Origin: Actinomycetes bacterium | Lineage (GTDB): Bacteria; Actinomycetota; Humimicrobiia; JAHJRV01 | Length of the DNA: 30,073 nt | Direction of reading: 5' to 3' | Assembly: GCA_030640275.1 (NCBI GenBank) | Contig: DAOWJR010000036.1 | Coordinates: forward strand, 1 to 30,073 | Shown: one piece after another, positions 15,749 to 24,679 of the stretch | Position numbering within the stretch: position 1 is the first letter of the stretch | Layout: the number at the start of each line of letters is the position of its first letter | Notes under the pieces: generated by a model | Told to the model about the DNA's origin: nothing | Database searches by the model: none | What the model saw: only the letters and a program-made list of their open reading frames with translations | Program-made: the position numbers and the translations under genes

Positions 15749-16570
15749 ATGCCTGAAATATTTTTCAGATATATAGAGAAAAAATCAATTTTTCATTCTA
15801 TAAATCCATCTATAAAGTTAATAGCAGTTCTTATAATGTTTGTTGCTGTTACTCTTGTTATGGATCCAATTACATCATCGGTTTTCTTACTTTTAATAAT
15901 TTTGTCAACTAAGTTCCTTTCTAATCTAAAATATAGAGAAATAATTACTCCTTTAATTCTTTCTATATCCACGGCAACATTTATAGCAATATTTAACATC
16001 CTATTTTACAAAACAAATTTTGTCCCTGAACTCCCAGCGATTTTTAATATTGGTAGGTTAAAGATAACTGATGCTGCATTGAAAATTGGACTATCAAGAG
16101 GAATCAGGGTATTTAGCTTAATCAATCTTTCCATTATATTTGTTTCCACTACAGATGTAACAGCTTTAGTCGACAGTTTAGTTCAAAATATGAAAATGCC
16201 TTACAGAATTGCTTATGGAACATTGGTTGCATACAGAATGATTCCCCTTTTGAGTGATGAGTTCAGTCAGATTCAAGCTTCACAGAAAATAAGAGGGGTT
16301 TTACCTAAGAAAAATATTAGAAGTAAAATAGAATTCTTCTTCAAACAAGCAATAACTTTGATGGTTGGTGCGATTAGAAGGTCAGATAGATTGGCTCTGG
16401 CAATGGATTCAAAGGCTTTTGGTGCCTCTAAAAAAAGAAGTTTTTACAGACCAAAAAGGGTTGAGTTTAAAGATGTTATATTTTTAATTTCCACAATACT
16501 TGTGATTCTAATTACATACTATATTATGTGGAAGATCGGGTTTTTAAAAAAGCTTGGGATATTGGCATAA
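15749..16570 (+). CDS. ykoC: ECF transporter transmembrane coupling subunit EcfT (YkoC type)
   Basis: This 273-aa membrane protein is the scaffold that links the S component to the ATPases. N-terminal and central hydrophobic helices (LIAVLIMFVAVTLVMD, FLLLIILSTKFL, ISTATFIAIFNIL) precede the cytoplasmic coupling helices. The family motifs around SQIQASQKIRGVLP and RRSDRLALAMDSKAFG correspond to the two Ala-Arg-Gly-type coupling sites, here in the variant forms IRG and KAFG. A last helix, VIFLISTILVILITYYIMW, ends the protein. ATG 15749 has AGGAAA nine bases upstream. It completes a YkoEDC importer. The neighbouring feoC is on the opposite strand, with its stop 2 bp away. Confidence 0.9.
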   Translation: MPEIFFRYIEKKSIFHSINPSIKLIAVLIMFVAVTLVMDPITSSVFLLLIILSTKFLSNLKYREIITPLILSISTATFIAIFNILFYKTNFVPELPAIFNIGRLKITDAALKIGLSRGIRVFSLINLSIIFVSTTDVTALVDSLVQNMKMPYRIAYGTLVAYRMIPLLSDEFSQIQASQKIRGVLPKKNIRSKIEFFFKQAITLMVGAIRRSDRLALAMDSKAFGASKKRSFYRPKRVEFKDVIFLISTILVILITYYIMWKIGFLKKLGILA

Positions 16571-16572
16571 AA

Positions 16573-16833
16573 TTAAGATTTTTCTGCAAATTTTAGTCCT
16601 TTTTCTGTTAGAGCCCATATTTTATTATAGGAATCTATTACACAACTATTGGCAAATGGGCATTTTTCACATTCAGTGGAACATTTTCCTTCTAAAAGTT
16701 TAAGATATCCACCTCTTTTTAAATCCTCAACCATCTGTAAAAGTAGTTCTTTGCTGATGTCCAATTCTCTTGCAATATCTCGTAAATTATATGAACCACC
16801 TTTTGAAACGATTTTCAAAATTTCTTTTAACAT
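16573..16833 (-). CDS. feoC: FeoC-like [Fe-S] winged-helix regulator
   Basis: The 86-aa protein has a winged helix-turn-helix (YNLRDIARELDISKELLLQM) followed by a wing loop with four cysteines in CSTECEKCPFANSC, the FeoC Fe-S motif, and ends in WALTEKGLKFAEK. FeoC controls or stabilises the ferrous iron transporter FeoB. It lies 22 bp downstream of the feoB remnant on the same strand, the normal feo order. It is intact, whereas its partner feoB is not, so it is either a relic or regulates another locus. Confidence 0.88.
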   Translation of the reverse strand: MLKEILKIVSKGGSYNLRDIARELDISKELLLQMVEDLKRGGYLKLLEGKCSTECEKCPFANSCVIDSYNKIWALTEKGLKFAEKS

Positions 16834-16855
16834 TTAACACCCTGTACTCTGTATA

Positions 16856-17270
16856 TTAAGTCAAAAAAATGTTGGCTATTTGATAAGTAACTATTCCTCC
16901 TATTATCGAAATTAAAAGTAAAAAAATTATATTAAATATTGTCCATTTCCATGAGTTTGTCTCTTTGCGAACTGTTGCTACTACTGCAACACATGGTATG
17001 AAAAGCATCTGAAAAACCAAAAACAAGAAAGAATATTAAAAGTATTGGAATAAATGTAAGAACAGTGCCAGCACCACCAATAACTCCATCAATTAATAAT
17101 CCTTTAAACCAATCTGGTGCTCCTATCAGTTTTTCCTTAATTAAATTAGAGCTTCCTTGAACGAGATACTGATCAAGAATATCTTGTAATGGTGCTCCAA
17201 TTGAATAAGTCAACCAAAAAATTAAACCAAGTATACCTATAAGAATGATAAATCCCCAAAAATTGTCAAG
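16856..17270 (-). pseudogene. feoB: feoB remnant lacking the G domain and most of the gate domain
   Basis: Two FeoB pieces are joined out of frame. From 17267 the minus strand encodes FWGFIILIGILGLIFWLTYS, IGAPLQDILDQYL, and APDWFKGLLIDGVIGGAGTV ending in FIPILLIFFLVFG. This is the first membrane part of FeoB, just after the GTPase region. Near 17010 the sequence jumps to QMLFIPCVAVVATVRKETNS, WKWTIFNIIF and IIGGIVTYQ, stop at 16856, which is the extreme C-terminus of FeoB. The middle, normally about 300 residues, and the entire N-terminal GTPase domain are absent. An in-frame stop lies upstream at 17286-17288. The 93-codon ORF at 16932-17213 is part of this remnant and not a separate gene. 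Confidence 0.88.
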
Positions 17271-17476
17271 TTCGTTTATATATGTTTATTGTGCTATTAT
17301 ATTGAAATTAGTATAATTATTCATTTATAAAAATCTAATAGATATAGAAATTAAATTATTTATAATATATTAACTGTACAATAAAAGGGAGTAAGATATT
17401 TTAAAATTTTATTAGTATTTATCTTTCTAGCCTTGGAAATTTAGATAAGACTATTAGCTAAAAAAGGGGGGTATCA

Positions 17477-19480
17477 TTGAGTAATAAAAGGAAATTAACT
17501 AAGGAGTGGATTACAAAACTAAAGGATCTTGCAAAATTATCAAGGGGAGATATATTAAAAATGACTACGCTTGCAAAATGTGGTCATCCTGGTGGTTCCA
17601 TGTCATCAATAGATATATATCTTGTTTTATACTCATTTGCAAATGTTGATCCTGTGCATCCAGATGATCCTGATCGTGATCGAATAATTATAAGTCATGG
17701 ACATACATCACCTGGAGTTTATTCTGCTCTTGGAAGACTTGGTTTTTTTAATATCGATGATGCAATAAGCGGTTTCAGAAAAGCAGGTAGCATATTTGAT
17801 GGTCATTTAGATTGGAAGGTTCCAGGTGTTGAGTGGAGTAGTGGTAATTTGGGGCAGGGACTTTCAGCAGGATGTGGGTTTGCTCTTTCTGGAAAACTTT
17901 TAAATAATGATTTTCACACATTTGTTGTTATGAGTGACGGTGAACAGCAAAAAGGTCAAGTATCTGAAGCAAGAAGATTTGCCAAGAAATACAATCTTAA
18001 TGAACTTACAGTAATTATTGACTATAACGGTCTGCAGATAAGTGGAAAAATAACTGATGTGATGCCTCAGAATATAAAGGGGAATTTCATTTCCGATGGT
18101 TGGAAGGTTTTAGAGGTTAATGGACATGACCATAAGCAGATATACGAAGCTCTAAAAAAATCAGTAAATACAAAAGATACTCCCGTTGCAATCTTTGCTT
18201 ATACAACAATGGGAAAAGATGTTTCCTTTATGGAAGATGATGAACAATTTCATGGAAAAGCTCTCTCAATTGAACAGTATAAGAAAGCTACAGGTGAGCT
18301 TAATATTGACGATGACCTCAATAAATATTATAAATTGCGTCAAAAAATGATCCCTATAAAAAGAAAGGGTGATATATCACTCAAAGAAAGAGTTAAAAAA
18401 ATAGAAAAGGAATTAAAAAGAACTTACAAAATAAATGTTGATTTTGGAACACCAAAAACATATTATAAAGAAGATAAACTTGATAACAGGACTGCTTTTG
18501 GAAATGTTATGAAAGAATTTGCAGAATTAAACTGCAAAAAATCTCTTATTTATGAAAAATCTTCTAACTTTAATGAATCCCCTATTTCACCAATTGCTGT
18601 TTTTGATTGTGACCTGGCAACCTCTGTTAAAACTGATAAATTTGCATCCATATGTCCAAATAACTTTTTCGAGGGAGGTATCCAGGAACATAACACTGAT
18701 ACTATTGCAGGTGCATTATCAACACAGAATGTTCTTACATTCTTTGCAGATTTTGGAGTTTTTGGCATAGATGAGACATATAACCAGCAGAGATTAAATG
18801 ACATAAACCAAACGAACTTAAAATTAGTTACTACACATTGTGGTTTAAATATTGGTGAAGATGGAAAAACTCATCAGTGCATAGATTATCTTGGTGTTAT
18901 GAGAAATTTATATAATTTCAGCATAATTATTCCAGCTGATCCGAATCAGACAGACAGAGTAATTAGATATATTTCAAAAACTCCAGGAAATTTTTTAGTA
19001 GCAATGGGTAGAAGTAAAATTCCAATTATATTAAAAGATGATGAAAGTCCTTTTTTTGCTGATGATTATAGGTTTGAGTATGGAAAAGCAGACTTAATAA
19101 AAAGCGGGGATAGAGCAACTATAATATCTATGGGATTTATGCTTCATCGTGCTATTAAAGCCTGGGAGATATTAAAAAATAAGGGGTATTTGGTTAGAGT
19201 ATTAAATGTTTCCTGTCCAACTAATATTGATGAGAAAATTATTGATGAATGTATTAATATGGGACCAATAGTTACATATGAAGATCACAATATTCAAACT
19301 GGTCTTGGTAATATCATAGCGGATTACATTGCTCAATCTGGAAAAAGAATAGGATTTAAAAAAATGGGTATAGGTAGCTATGGATTATCCGGTGATCCAG
19401 AAGACCTTTTTGAAATTCAGGGATTATCAATTGAAAATCTTGTTAATTCATTAATTAAAATAATTGAAATCAATAAATAA
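17477..19480 (+). CDS. tkt: Transketolase, full length
   Basis: This thiamine-diphosphate enzyme moves two-carbon units between sugar phosphates in the pentose phosphate pathway. The 667-aa chain contains the N-terminal ThDP domain (CGHPGGSMS, SHGHTSPGVYSALGRLG, SSGNLGQGLSAGCGFAL and the ThDP motif SDGEQQKGQVSEA with IIDYNGLQ). It also has the pyrimidine-binding domain with catalytic Glu in FFEGGIQEHN and GEDGKTHQCIDYLGVMRNL, and the C-terminal domain. Many anaerobes and archaea split these over two genes; here they are fused. The start is TTG 17477, supported by AAGGGGGG at 17463-17470. Its cofactor is the molecule sensed and imported by the nearby TPP-riboswitch operon. It is probably transcribed with the small DUF2007 gene 38 bp downstream. 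Confidence 0.95.
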   Translation: MSNKRKLTKEWITKLKDLAKLSRGDILKMTTLAKCGHPGGSMSSIDIYLVLYSFANVDPVHPDDPDRDRIIISHGHTSPGVYSALGRLGFFNIDDAISGFRKAGSIFDGHLDWKVPGVEWSSGNLGQGLSAGCGFALSGKLLNNDFHTFVVMSDGEQQKGQVSEARRFAKKYNLNELTVIIDYNGLQISGKITDVMPQNIKGNFISDGWKVLEVNGHDHKQIYEALKKSVNTKDTPVAIFAYTTMGKDVSFMEDDEQFHGKALSIEQYKKATGELNIDDDLNKYYKLRQKMIPIKRKGDISLKERVKKIEKELKRTYKINVDFGTPKTYYKEDKLDNRTAFGNVMKEFAELNCKKSLIYEKSSNFNESPISPIAVFDCDLATSVKTDKFASICPNNFFEGGIQEHNTDTIAGALSTQNVLTFFADFGVFGIDETYNQQRLNDINQTNLKLVTTHCGLNIGEDGKTHQCIDYLGVMRNLYNFSIIIPADPNQTDRVIRYISKTPGNFLVAMGRSKIPIILKDDESPFFADDYRFEYGKADLIKSGDRATIISMGFMLHRAIKAWEILKNKGYLVRVLNVSCPTNIDEKIIDECINMGPIVTYEDHNIQTGLGNIIADYIAQSGKRIGFKKMGIGSYGLSGDPEDLFEIQGLSIENLVNSLIKIIEINK

Positions 19481-19518
19481 AAATAGTAATTAAAGAGATA
19501 TAAAGAGAAGATTAATTT

Positions 19519-19749
19519 ATGTATAAAAATTGGAAGATTATTCATATAACAAATGGTTTACCTCAAGCAAATATTATAAAAACTAGACTTGAATCAGAAG
19601 GAATAGCTGTTCAACTAGTTTATGAATCTATTTCTGAAATTATTGGATTAACAGCAAATGGATTGGGTGAAGTAAAAATATTAGTAAAAGAAAAAGATTT
19701 TAATATTGCAAAAAAGATACTAAATAATAAATCAAATTTAGATTATTAA
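19519..19749 (+). CDS. DUF2007-type small protein
   Basis: The 76-aa protein matches the DUF2007 pattern: WKIIHITNGLPQANIIKTRLESEGI, then a variable loop with hydrophobic ISEIIGLTANGLGEV, and VKILVKEKDFNIAKKILNNK. Members have a ferredoxin-like alpha-beta fold and are annotated as putative signal-transducing proteins without known partners. AGAGAAG lies upstream of the ATG. It follows transketolase by 38 bp and probably shares its transcript. Confidence 0.8.
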   Translation: MYKNWKIIHITNGLPQANIIKTRLESEGIAVQLVYESISEIIGLTANGLGEVKILVKEKDFNIAKKILNNKSNLDY

Positions 19750-19790
19750 AAATAGAAACTCATCTTTACATCATATAATTTATAAATGTA

Positions 19791-19944
19791 TTATTTACAG
19801 GATATCAGCATATTTTCCAATACTTCTTCACTTATAAAGACCCTGTTTTATTTTTAATTATTCAGTAAGTTTCCAAATATGATTTTCTATCCAGAGCATA
19901 TCAAAGATTACCAGCGAAGCTTCTATACTTGTAATTTTATCTCT
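19791..19944 (-). pseudogene. Possible decayed coding remnant
   Basis: On the minus strand 19858-19944 encodes DKITSIEASLVIFDMLWIEN and HIWKLTE before a stop, with no start codon. A second frame at 19791-19841 encodes VFISEEVLENMLIS and ends in a stop. The amphipathic, protein-like composition suggests a small broken gene. I do not recognise the family. It lies between DUF2007 and focA. Confidence 0.2.
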
Positions 19945-19956
19945 ATTTTAGACAAT

Positions 19957-20799
19957 TTAGATATTTCTATATTTTCTTTCCAGATAGACCACGTAATAAG
20001 CTCCTGCAACAAATAATGAACCCCCAATAATATTACCGAGGGTAACTGGAATAAGATTCCTAATAAAAAAATTTGACCAGGTAAGATTATTGATTGTCTC
20101 AGCTAAACCTGCTGCATTAACCAAATTGACATTCCCTTTGAGAAATAAGCCTATTGGGATAAAGTACATATTCGCTATACTATGTTCAAAACCACTCGCA
20201 ACGAATGCCATGACGGGAAAGTAAATTCCAAAAATCTTACCTATTAAATCCTTACTAGCTACAGCTAACCAAACAGCAAGACAGACCAACCAGTTGCATC
20301 CAATGCCTCTAAATAAAGCTTCTAAAAAGGTGATGCTCGTTTTTCCAGTAGCAATTTTGAGTGCTGCTACACCAACTCCAAGGTTCCCAACTTTCCAGAG
20401 ACCACTGAAATACATAATGACAACGAGTAACAACGACCCTGCAAAGTTTGCAATATAGACAACGCTCAAATTTCTTAGCATTCTTTTTATTGAAGTACAT
20501 CTAGTTAGAGGGCCAATTAGCATTAGACAGTTACCAGTAAAAAGCTCGGCTCCACCAATAACAACAAGTATTAGGCCAGTGCTAAAGACACTTCCACCTA
20601 CAAATTTCGCAAAACCTAAACCAAAATATTTCGACATGTCATGTGTGACCATTGTGTATAATTCTGCTCCGAAGCCAATATATACCCCTGCTAACATCCC
20701 AAGAATAATCATTGGAAATATCCTAAGTTTGCATTTTTTACTGCAAATATCTATAATACTTTCTGCAACCTCTTCCGGAGACATATAGCCTACTTTCAT
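19957..20799 (-). CDS. focA: Formate/nitrite transporter (FocA family)
   Basis: FNT-family proteins are pentameric channels for formate or related anions. The 280-aa protein has six hydrophobic segments and the family signatures GAELFTGNCLMLIGPL, AKFVGGSVFSTGLILVVIGG, WLVCLAVWLAVASKD and GFEHSIANMYFIPIGLF, the last containing the channel His and Asn. I choose ATG 20799, because AAAGGAGGTG lies just upstream. An ATG at 20814 precedes that SD site and is less likely. It is the last gene of the formate dehydrogenase operon, so formate is the most plausible substrate. Confidence 0.93.
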   Translation of the reverse strand: MKVGYMSPEEVAESIIDICSKKCKLRIFPMIILGMLAGVYIGFGAELYTMVTHDMSKYFGLGFAKFVGGSVFSTGLILVVIGGAELFTGNCLMLIGPLTRCTSIKRMLRNLSVVYIANFAGSLLLVVIMYFSGLWKVGNLGVGVAALKIATGKTSITFLEALFRGIGCNWLVCLAVWLAVASKDLIGKIFGIYFPVMAFVASGFEHSIANMYFIPIGLFLKGNVNLVNAAGLAETINNLTWSNFFIRNLIPVTLGNIIGGSLFVAGAYYVVYLERKYRNI

Positions 20800-20987
20800 T
20801 TCACCTCCTTTCATTTAATAAAATAAGTCTCATACTTTCTCCTACTGGCAGACTTTGTTAATTAAGTTTCATGAAATTATAAACAAAGTGTGTCATAAAA
20901 CAAAGGTAGTTTAACATAAAAAATTAAAGAGAATTAGAGATTTTTTTTATATCCATCAATTAATTACCTTTAACGTATTTTTAAAAC

Positions 20988-21851
20988 CTAATACTTGATA
21001 CTTTTTATAATTAAATCACCAACATTACATTCTAAATAATTCGCCACCACATTGCATTTTGCTTTCAAAAGAAAATATATTTTTTCCATTTTTTCTTCTT
21101 CCAAACCTTCAAAATTTCCTTGTCCTTTTGCTATCACTAAATCTGCACTTTTAAGTTCGTTTATAAAAGTTCTGTCAGCATATTTTAAAATTGTTCCAGG
21201 TAAGTTCATTCCACTACTTATAACCTTAGCATATTTATCAATTCCAACTTGCAATGCATCTTCTATAAGAACATCATTTATAATAGGTTCACTTCTACAT
21301 GCGAATGTAATATCAATACCTGGATAGATTTCCTTTATTAAAGAAATAAGAAGTTTATCAAAAACAATCTCTCCAGAATTATCCCCTATATATAATATTT
21401 TTTTGGATGATCTTAAATCTCTTTCGAGTAAATTATAATCATTAATAGCAATTCCCTTTTTAAGGGAATCTTCTATATCATCTTCAAAATCAACTACTTT
21501 ATTAATACCGAAATCTATTATATTTCCAATTATTGCAAATTTTACTGCTTCAAATAGAGGATCCTTGGAATTTAATATAGTTTTTCTCAAATCAGAATAT
21601 TTGTTCAACATTAAATTATTTGTTTTTCTCTTGATTTCCATATATGGATCTTTTACTTTTGTGCTCTCAATTACAGTTTTATAAACTATCCCCCCTAACT
21701 CTGGTGGATAAATTTTTGAATTTACTTTGGAAATGCCCTCAACTGCTTTCTTCATATTTTCAATTAAAAAATTTTCATCTTTGTTTATTATCTTTAGGGT
21801 CCTTAATATGATATTTAAATTACAAACAATGCAATCCGGTTTTAATCTCAC
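20988..21851 (-). CDS. DUF89/ARMT1-like metal-dependent phosphatase family protein
   Basis: This 287-aa protein belongs to DUF89 (damage-control phosphatase / ARMT1-like fold). Seen: an N-terminal C-x2-C (C7, C10 in DCIVCN) typical of the bacterial and archaeal subgroup, the core motif ILYIGDNSGEIVFDKLLI, FACRSEPIINDV, and AKGQGNFEGLEE near the C-terminus. The DN and D residues of these motifs bind a divalent metal in characterised members. It starts at GTG 21851 with AAGGA seven bases upstream. It sits between fdhA and focA, 69 bp after fdhA. Family members are proposed to hydrolyse damaged phosphometabolites. Its role in a formate operon is unknown. Confidence 0.88.
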   Translation of the reverse strand: MRLKPDCIVCNLNIILRTLKIINKDENFLIENMKKAVEGISKVNSKIYPPELGGIVYKTVIESTKVKDPYMEIKRKTNNLMLNKYSDLRKTILNSKDPLFEAVKFAIIGNIIDFGINKVVDFEDDIEDSLKKGIAINDYNLLERDLRSSKKILYIGDNSGEIVFDKLLISLIKEIYPGIDITFACRSEPIINDVLIEDALQVGIDKYAKVISSGMNLPGTILKYADRTFINELKSADLVIAKGQGNFEGLEEEKMEKIYFLLKAKCNVVANYLECNVGDLIIKSIKY

Positions 21852-21920
21852 TCTTTGTTCCTTTCATTAATATTAAAAATATATTCACAAAATCAATATT
21901 TAAATAACCATAAAAAGTGG

Positions 21921-24608
21921 TTAAATTTTTTCTATTTTTACCGCGCATACTTTAAATTCAGGGATTTTTGAGACTTTATCTAATGCCCTAATTGTGAGTA
22001 TGTTTGCATTTGACTTAGCAAAGTGAAATGTCATAAATAATACTCCTGGTTGTGTTCTTTCTGTCACTTCTGCTTTCACTTCAACTTTTCCTCTCCTTGA
22101 TATAACTCTTACTATCTCTCCATCTTTAATGTTTAATTTGCTTGCATCCTCTGGATTTATTTCAACAAAACTTTCTGGGTATATCTTATCTAAACCTTTT
22201 GATCTTCCTGTCATCTCTCTGGTGTGCCAGTGATAAATTACTCTTCCTGTTGTCAGAATATATGGAAACTCGTCATCAGGTAATTCTTTTGGTGGTAGAT
22301 GATCTACAGCACTGAAATGTCCTAAACCCCTTGAAAACTTTTCAACATGTAAAATTGTTGTACCCGGGTGCTCTTTGTCAGGACATGGCCACTGAATTCC
22401 GTTTGTATTCAATCTTTCATGTGATATTCCACCGTATATTGGAGTAACTTTTGCTATTTCATCCATTATCTCCTTTACAGAGTTATAATTCATTGGATAT
22501 CCCATTTTAGTAGATAACTCACAGATTATCTGCCAGTCTGGCTTACTATCACCAATTGGATTGATAGCTTTCCCTAACAACTGAACTCTTCTTTCTGTAT
22601 TTGTATATGTTCCTTCTTTTTCAGCAAAAGAAACAGCCGGGAGTACAACATCAGCTAATTTTGCTGTTTCACTTAAAAATATATCCTGAACTACTAAAAA
22701 TTCTAAACTCTGTAAACATTTTCTTACATGATTTACATCTGGATCGCTCACCATTGGGTTCTCTCCCATTATATACATAGCCTTTATATTTCCTTTTTCT
22801 GCTTCATCCATCATCTCAACAACTGTAATACCAGGTTTTTTATCAAGTTTTACCTTCCAGAATTCTTCAAACTTATTTTGATTTCCCTCACTTGCAACAC
22901 TCTGATATCCTGGATATACATTCGGAAGAGCACCCAGATCACACGCACCTTGAACGTTGTTTTGACCTCTTAATGGATTAACACCACCACCTGGTATTCC
23001 CATATTTCCTAATAACATCTGTAAATTTGCACATGAAAGAACATTGAGATGACCGCTAATATGCTGTGTTATTCCCATCGAATATATTAAAGATGCTGGT
23101 TTGTTATTTGCTAATATCTCTGCTGCTCTTATTATATCATCAGCTGGTACCCCCGTTGTCTCTTCTACTATCTTTGGTTCATATTTAGAAACTGTTTCTT
23201 TCAGTTCCTCAAATCCTTCTGTTCTTTTCTCAACAAACTCCTTATCCCAGAGGTCTTCTTTAATTATTACATTCATGAGACCATTTAAAAGGGCAACATC
23301 AGTTCCGGGTTTTTGTTTAAGGTGAATCATTGCTATCTTTGCAATATCTATCTCCCTTGGGTCAGCTACAACTAATTTTGCACCTTCTCTAACTGCTTTT
23401 CTTATCTTTATTCCTATAACTGGGTGCTGTTCTGTAGTATTAGAACCTATAATAAGATATGCTTTAGCTTCTGTTGCAATATCCTCAATTGAGTTTGTCA
23501 TGGCCCCGCTTCCAAATGCTGTTACCAGACCTGTAACAGTTGGAGCATGACAAAGACGAGCACAATGATCAATATTGTTAGTTCCCAGAACAGCTCTGGT
23601 AAATTTCTGTAAAAGATAATTTTCCTCATTTGTGCATTTTGCAGATGAGAGAACAGCAAAAGCATCTGAACCTTTGCTTTCTTTTATTTCAATAAATTTA
23701 TTTACAATATAGTCTAATGCTTCATCCCAGCTTGTTTCTTCAAATTTACCATTTCTCTTTATAAGAGGCGTCTTTAATCTATCTGGATGGTTTACAAAAT
23801 CAAAACCAAATCTTCCCTTCACACAAAGAGCTATTCCATTAACTGGATTCTCTGAATTGGAAGTGACTTTAACTATTTTTTCATCTTTTACATTTAAATC
23901 AAATCTACACCCAACTCCACAATAAGGACAGACCGTATTAATTTTTTTAAATTCCCATTCTCTTCCCATACCTGTAGAAATTTTTGGAGTCAATGCTCCC
24001 ACTGGACACACAGCAACACACTGACCACAGAATTCACATGTTGAATCTTGAAGAAGTAAATCAAAATCTGCAATAATTTTTGTTTCAAAACCTCTATTTG
24101 TGACACCGAGAACTCTTCTATTTTGAATCTCATCACAAGCTCTAATACAACGTCTGCACAATATACACTTATTTAAATCTCTTATGATAAATGGATTTGT
24201 ATCATCAATAGGATATTCTATGCTTCTTCCTTTAAATTCGCTCTCTTTTATACCAAATTCATATGCTAAATCCTGCAGTTCACAATTACCAGCAATATCA
24301 CAGGTCATGCAATCTAATGGATGATTTGAAATTATTAAGTCAAGTGATACTCTTCTTGCCTCCAAAACTTTTGGAGTATCAGTGTGTATCACCATTTTAT
24401 CTCTCACCTTAAATGAGCATGCTGGCTGCAGCACTTTTTCACCCTCCACTTCTACTAAACAAATTCTGCATACAGATTGTGGAGGAAGAGCTGGATGATA
24501 ACATAGAGTCGGTATGTGAATTCCTTCCCTTTCAGCAATGTCTAAAATTGTTAATTGCTCTTCAGTCCTGATAGAGCGCCCATCTATAATAATATTCATT
24601 TCAAACAC
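21921..24608 (-). CDS. fdhA: Formate dehydrogenase catalytic subunit (Mo/W-bis-MGD, Cys type) with NuoG-like N-terminus
   Basis: This oxidises formate to CO2 (or the reverse) at a molybdo- or tungstopterin. The 895-aa chain starts with a [2Fe-2S] ferredoxin domain (TLCYHPALPPQSVCRICLVE and PAC), then a NuoG-type His/Cys cluster HPLDCMTCDIAGNCEL. Two [4Fe-4S] clusters follow (CILCRRCIRAC and CEFCGQCVAVCPVGAL), then the catalytic [4Fe-4S] site CPYCGVGCRFDL. The metal ligand is Cys353 in CARLCHAPTV, where selenocysteine enzymes have U; here the codon is TGT. FGSGAMTNSIED and the C-terminal molybdopterin-binding domain (LTTGRVIYHWHTREMTGRS) complete it. The start is GTG 24608 with AGGG eight bases upstream; ATG 24599 is an alternative. 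No Tat signal is present, so it is cytoplasmic. Electrons pass to the NuoF-GltD and NuoE-like subunits. Confidence 0.95.
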   Translation of the reverse strand: MFEMNIIIDGRSIRTEEQLTILDIAEREGIHIPTLCYHPALPPQSVCRICLVEVEGEKVLQPACSFKVRDKMVIHTDTPKVLEARRVSLDLIISNHPLDCMTCDIAGNCELQDLAYEFGIKESEFKGRSIEYPIDDTNPFIIRDLNKCILCRRCIRACDEIQNRRVLGVTNRGFETKIIADFDLLLQDSTCEFCGQCVAVCPVGALTPKISTGMGREWEFKKINTVCPYCGVGCRFDLNVKDEKIVKVTSNSENPVNGIALCVKGRFGFDFVNHPDRLKTPLIKRNGKFEETSWDEALDYIVNKFIEIKESKGSDAFAVLSSAKCTNEENYLLQKFTRAVLGTNNIDHCARLCHAPTVTGLVTAFGSGAMTNSIEDIATEAKAYLIIGSNTTEQHPVIGIKIRKAVREGAKLVVADPREIDIAKIAMIHLKQKPGTDVALLNGLMNVIIKEDLWDKEFVEKRTEGFEELKETVSKYEPKIVEETTGVPADDIIRAAEILANNKPASLIYSMGITQHISGHLNVLSCANLQMLLGNMGIPGGGVNPLRGQNNVQGACDLGALPNVYPGYQSVASEGNQNKFEEFWKVKLDKKPGITVVEMMDEAEKGNIKAMYIMGENPMVSDPDVNHVRKCLQSLEFLVVQDIFLSETAKLADVVLPAVSFAEKEGTYTNTERRVQLLGKAINPIGDSKPDWQIICELSTKMGYPMNYNSVKEIMDEIAKVTPIYGGISHERLNTNGIQWPCPDKEHPGTTILHVEKFSRGLGHFSAVDHLPPKELPDDEFPYILTTGRVIYHWHTREMTGRSKGLDKIYPESFVEINPEDASKLNIKDGEIVRVISRRGKVEVKAEVTERTQPGVLFMTFHFAKSNANILTIRALDKVSKIPEFKVCAVKIEKI

Positions 24609-24679
24609 ATTTTTTTCCCTAATTAATATATCCTAACTAATTTATAGCTCCTAATTATAATAATATATATCAAATAGTA

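Noticed and set aside
16932..17213. A 93-codon ORF as a novel membrane protein
   Set aside because: Its sequence is the first gate segment of FeoB. The tail after FLVFG is an out-of-frame reading of the FeoB C-terminus.
20800..20814. ATG 20814 as the focA start
   Set aside because: The strong SD AAAGGAGGTG lies inside that extension and points to ATG 20799.
23541..23560. Selenocysteine at the formate dehydrogenase active site
   Set aside because: The codon is TGT (Cys), not TGA, so no SECIS element is needed.
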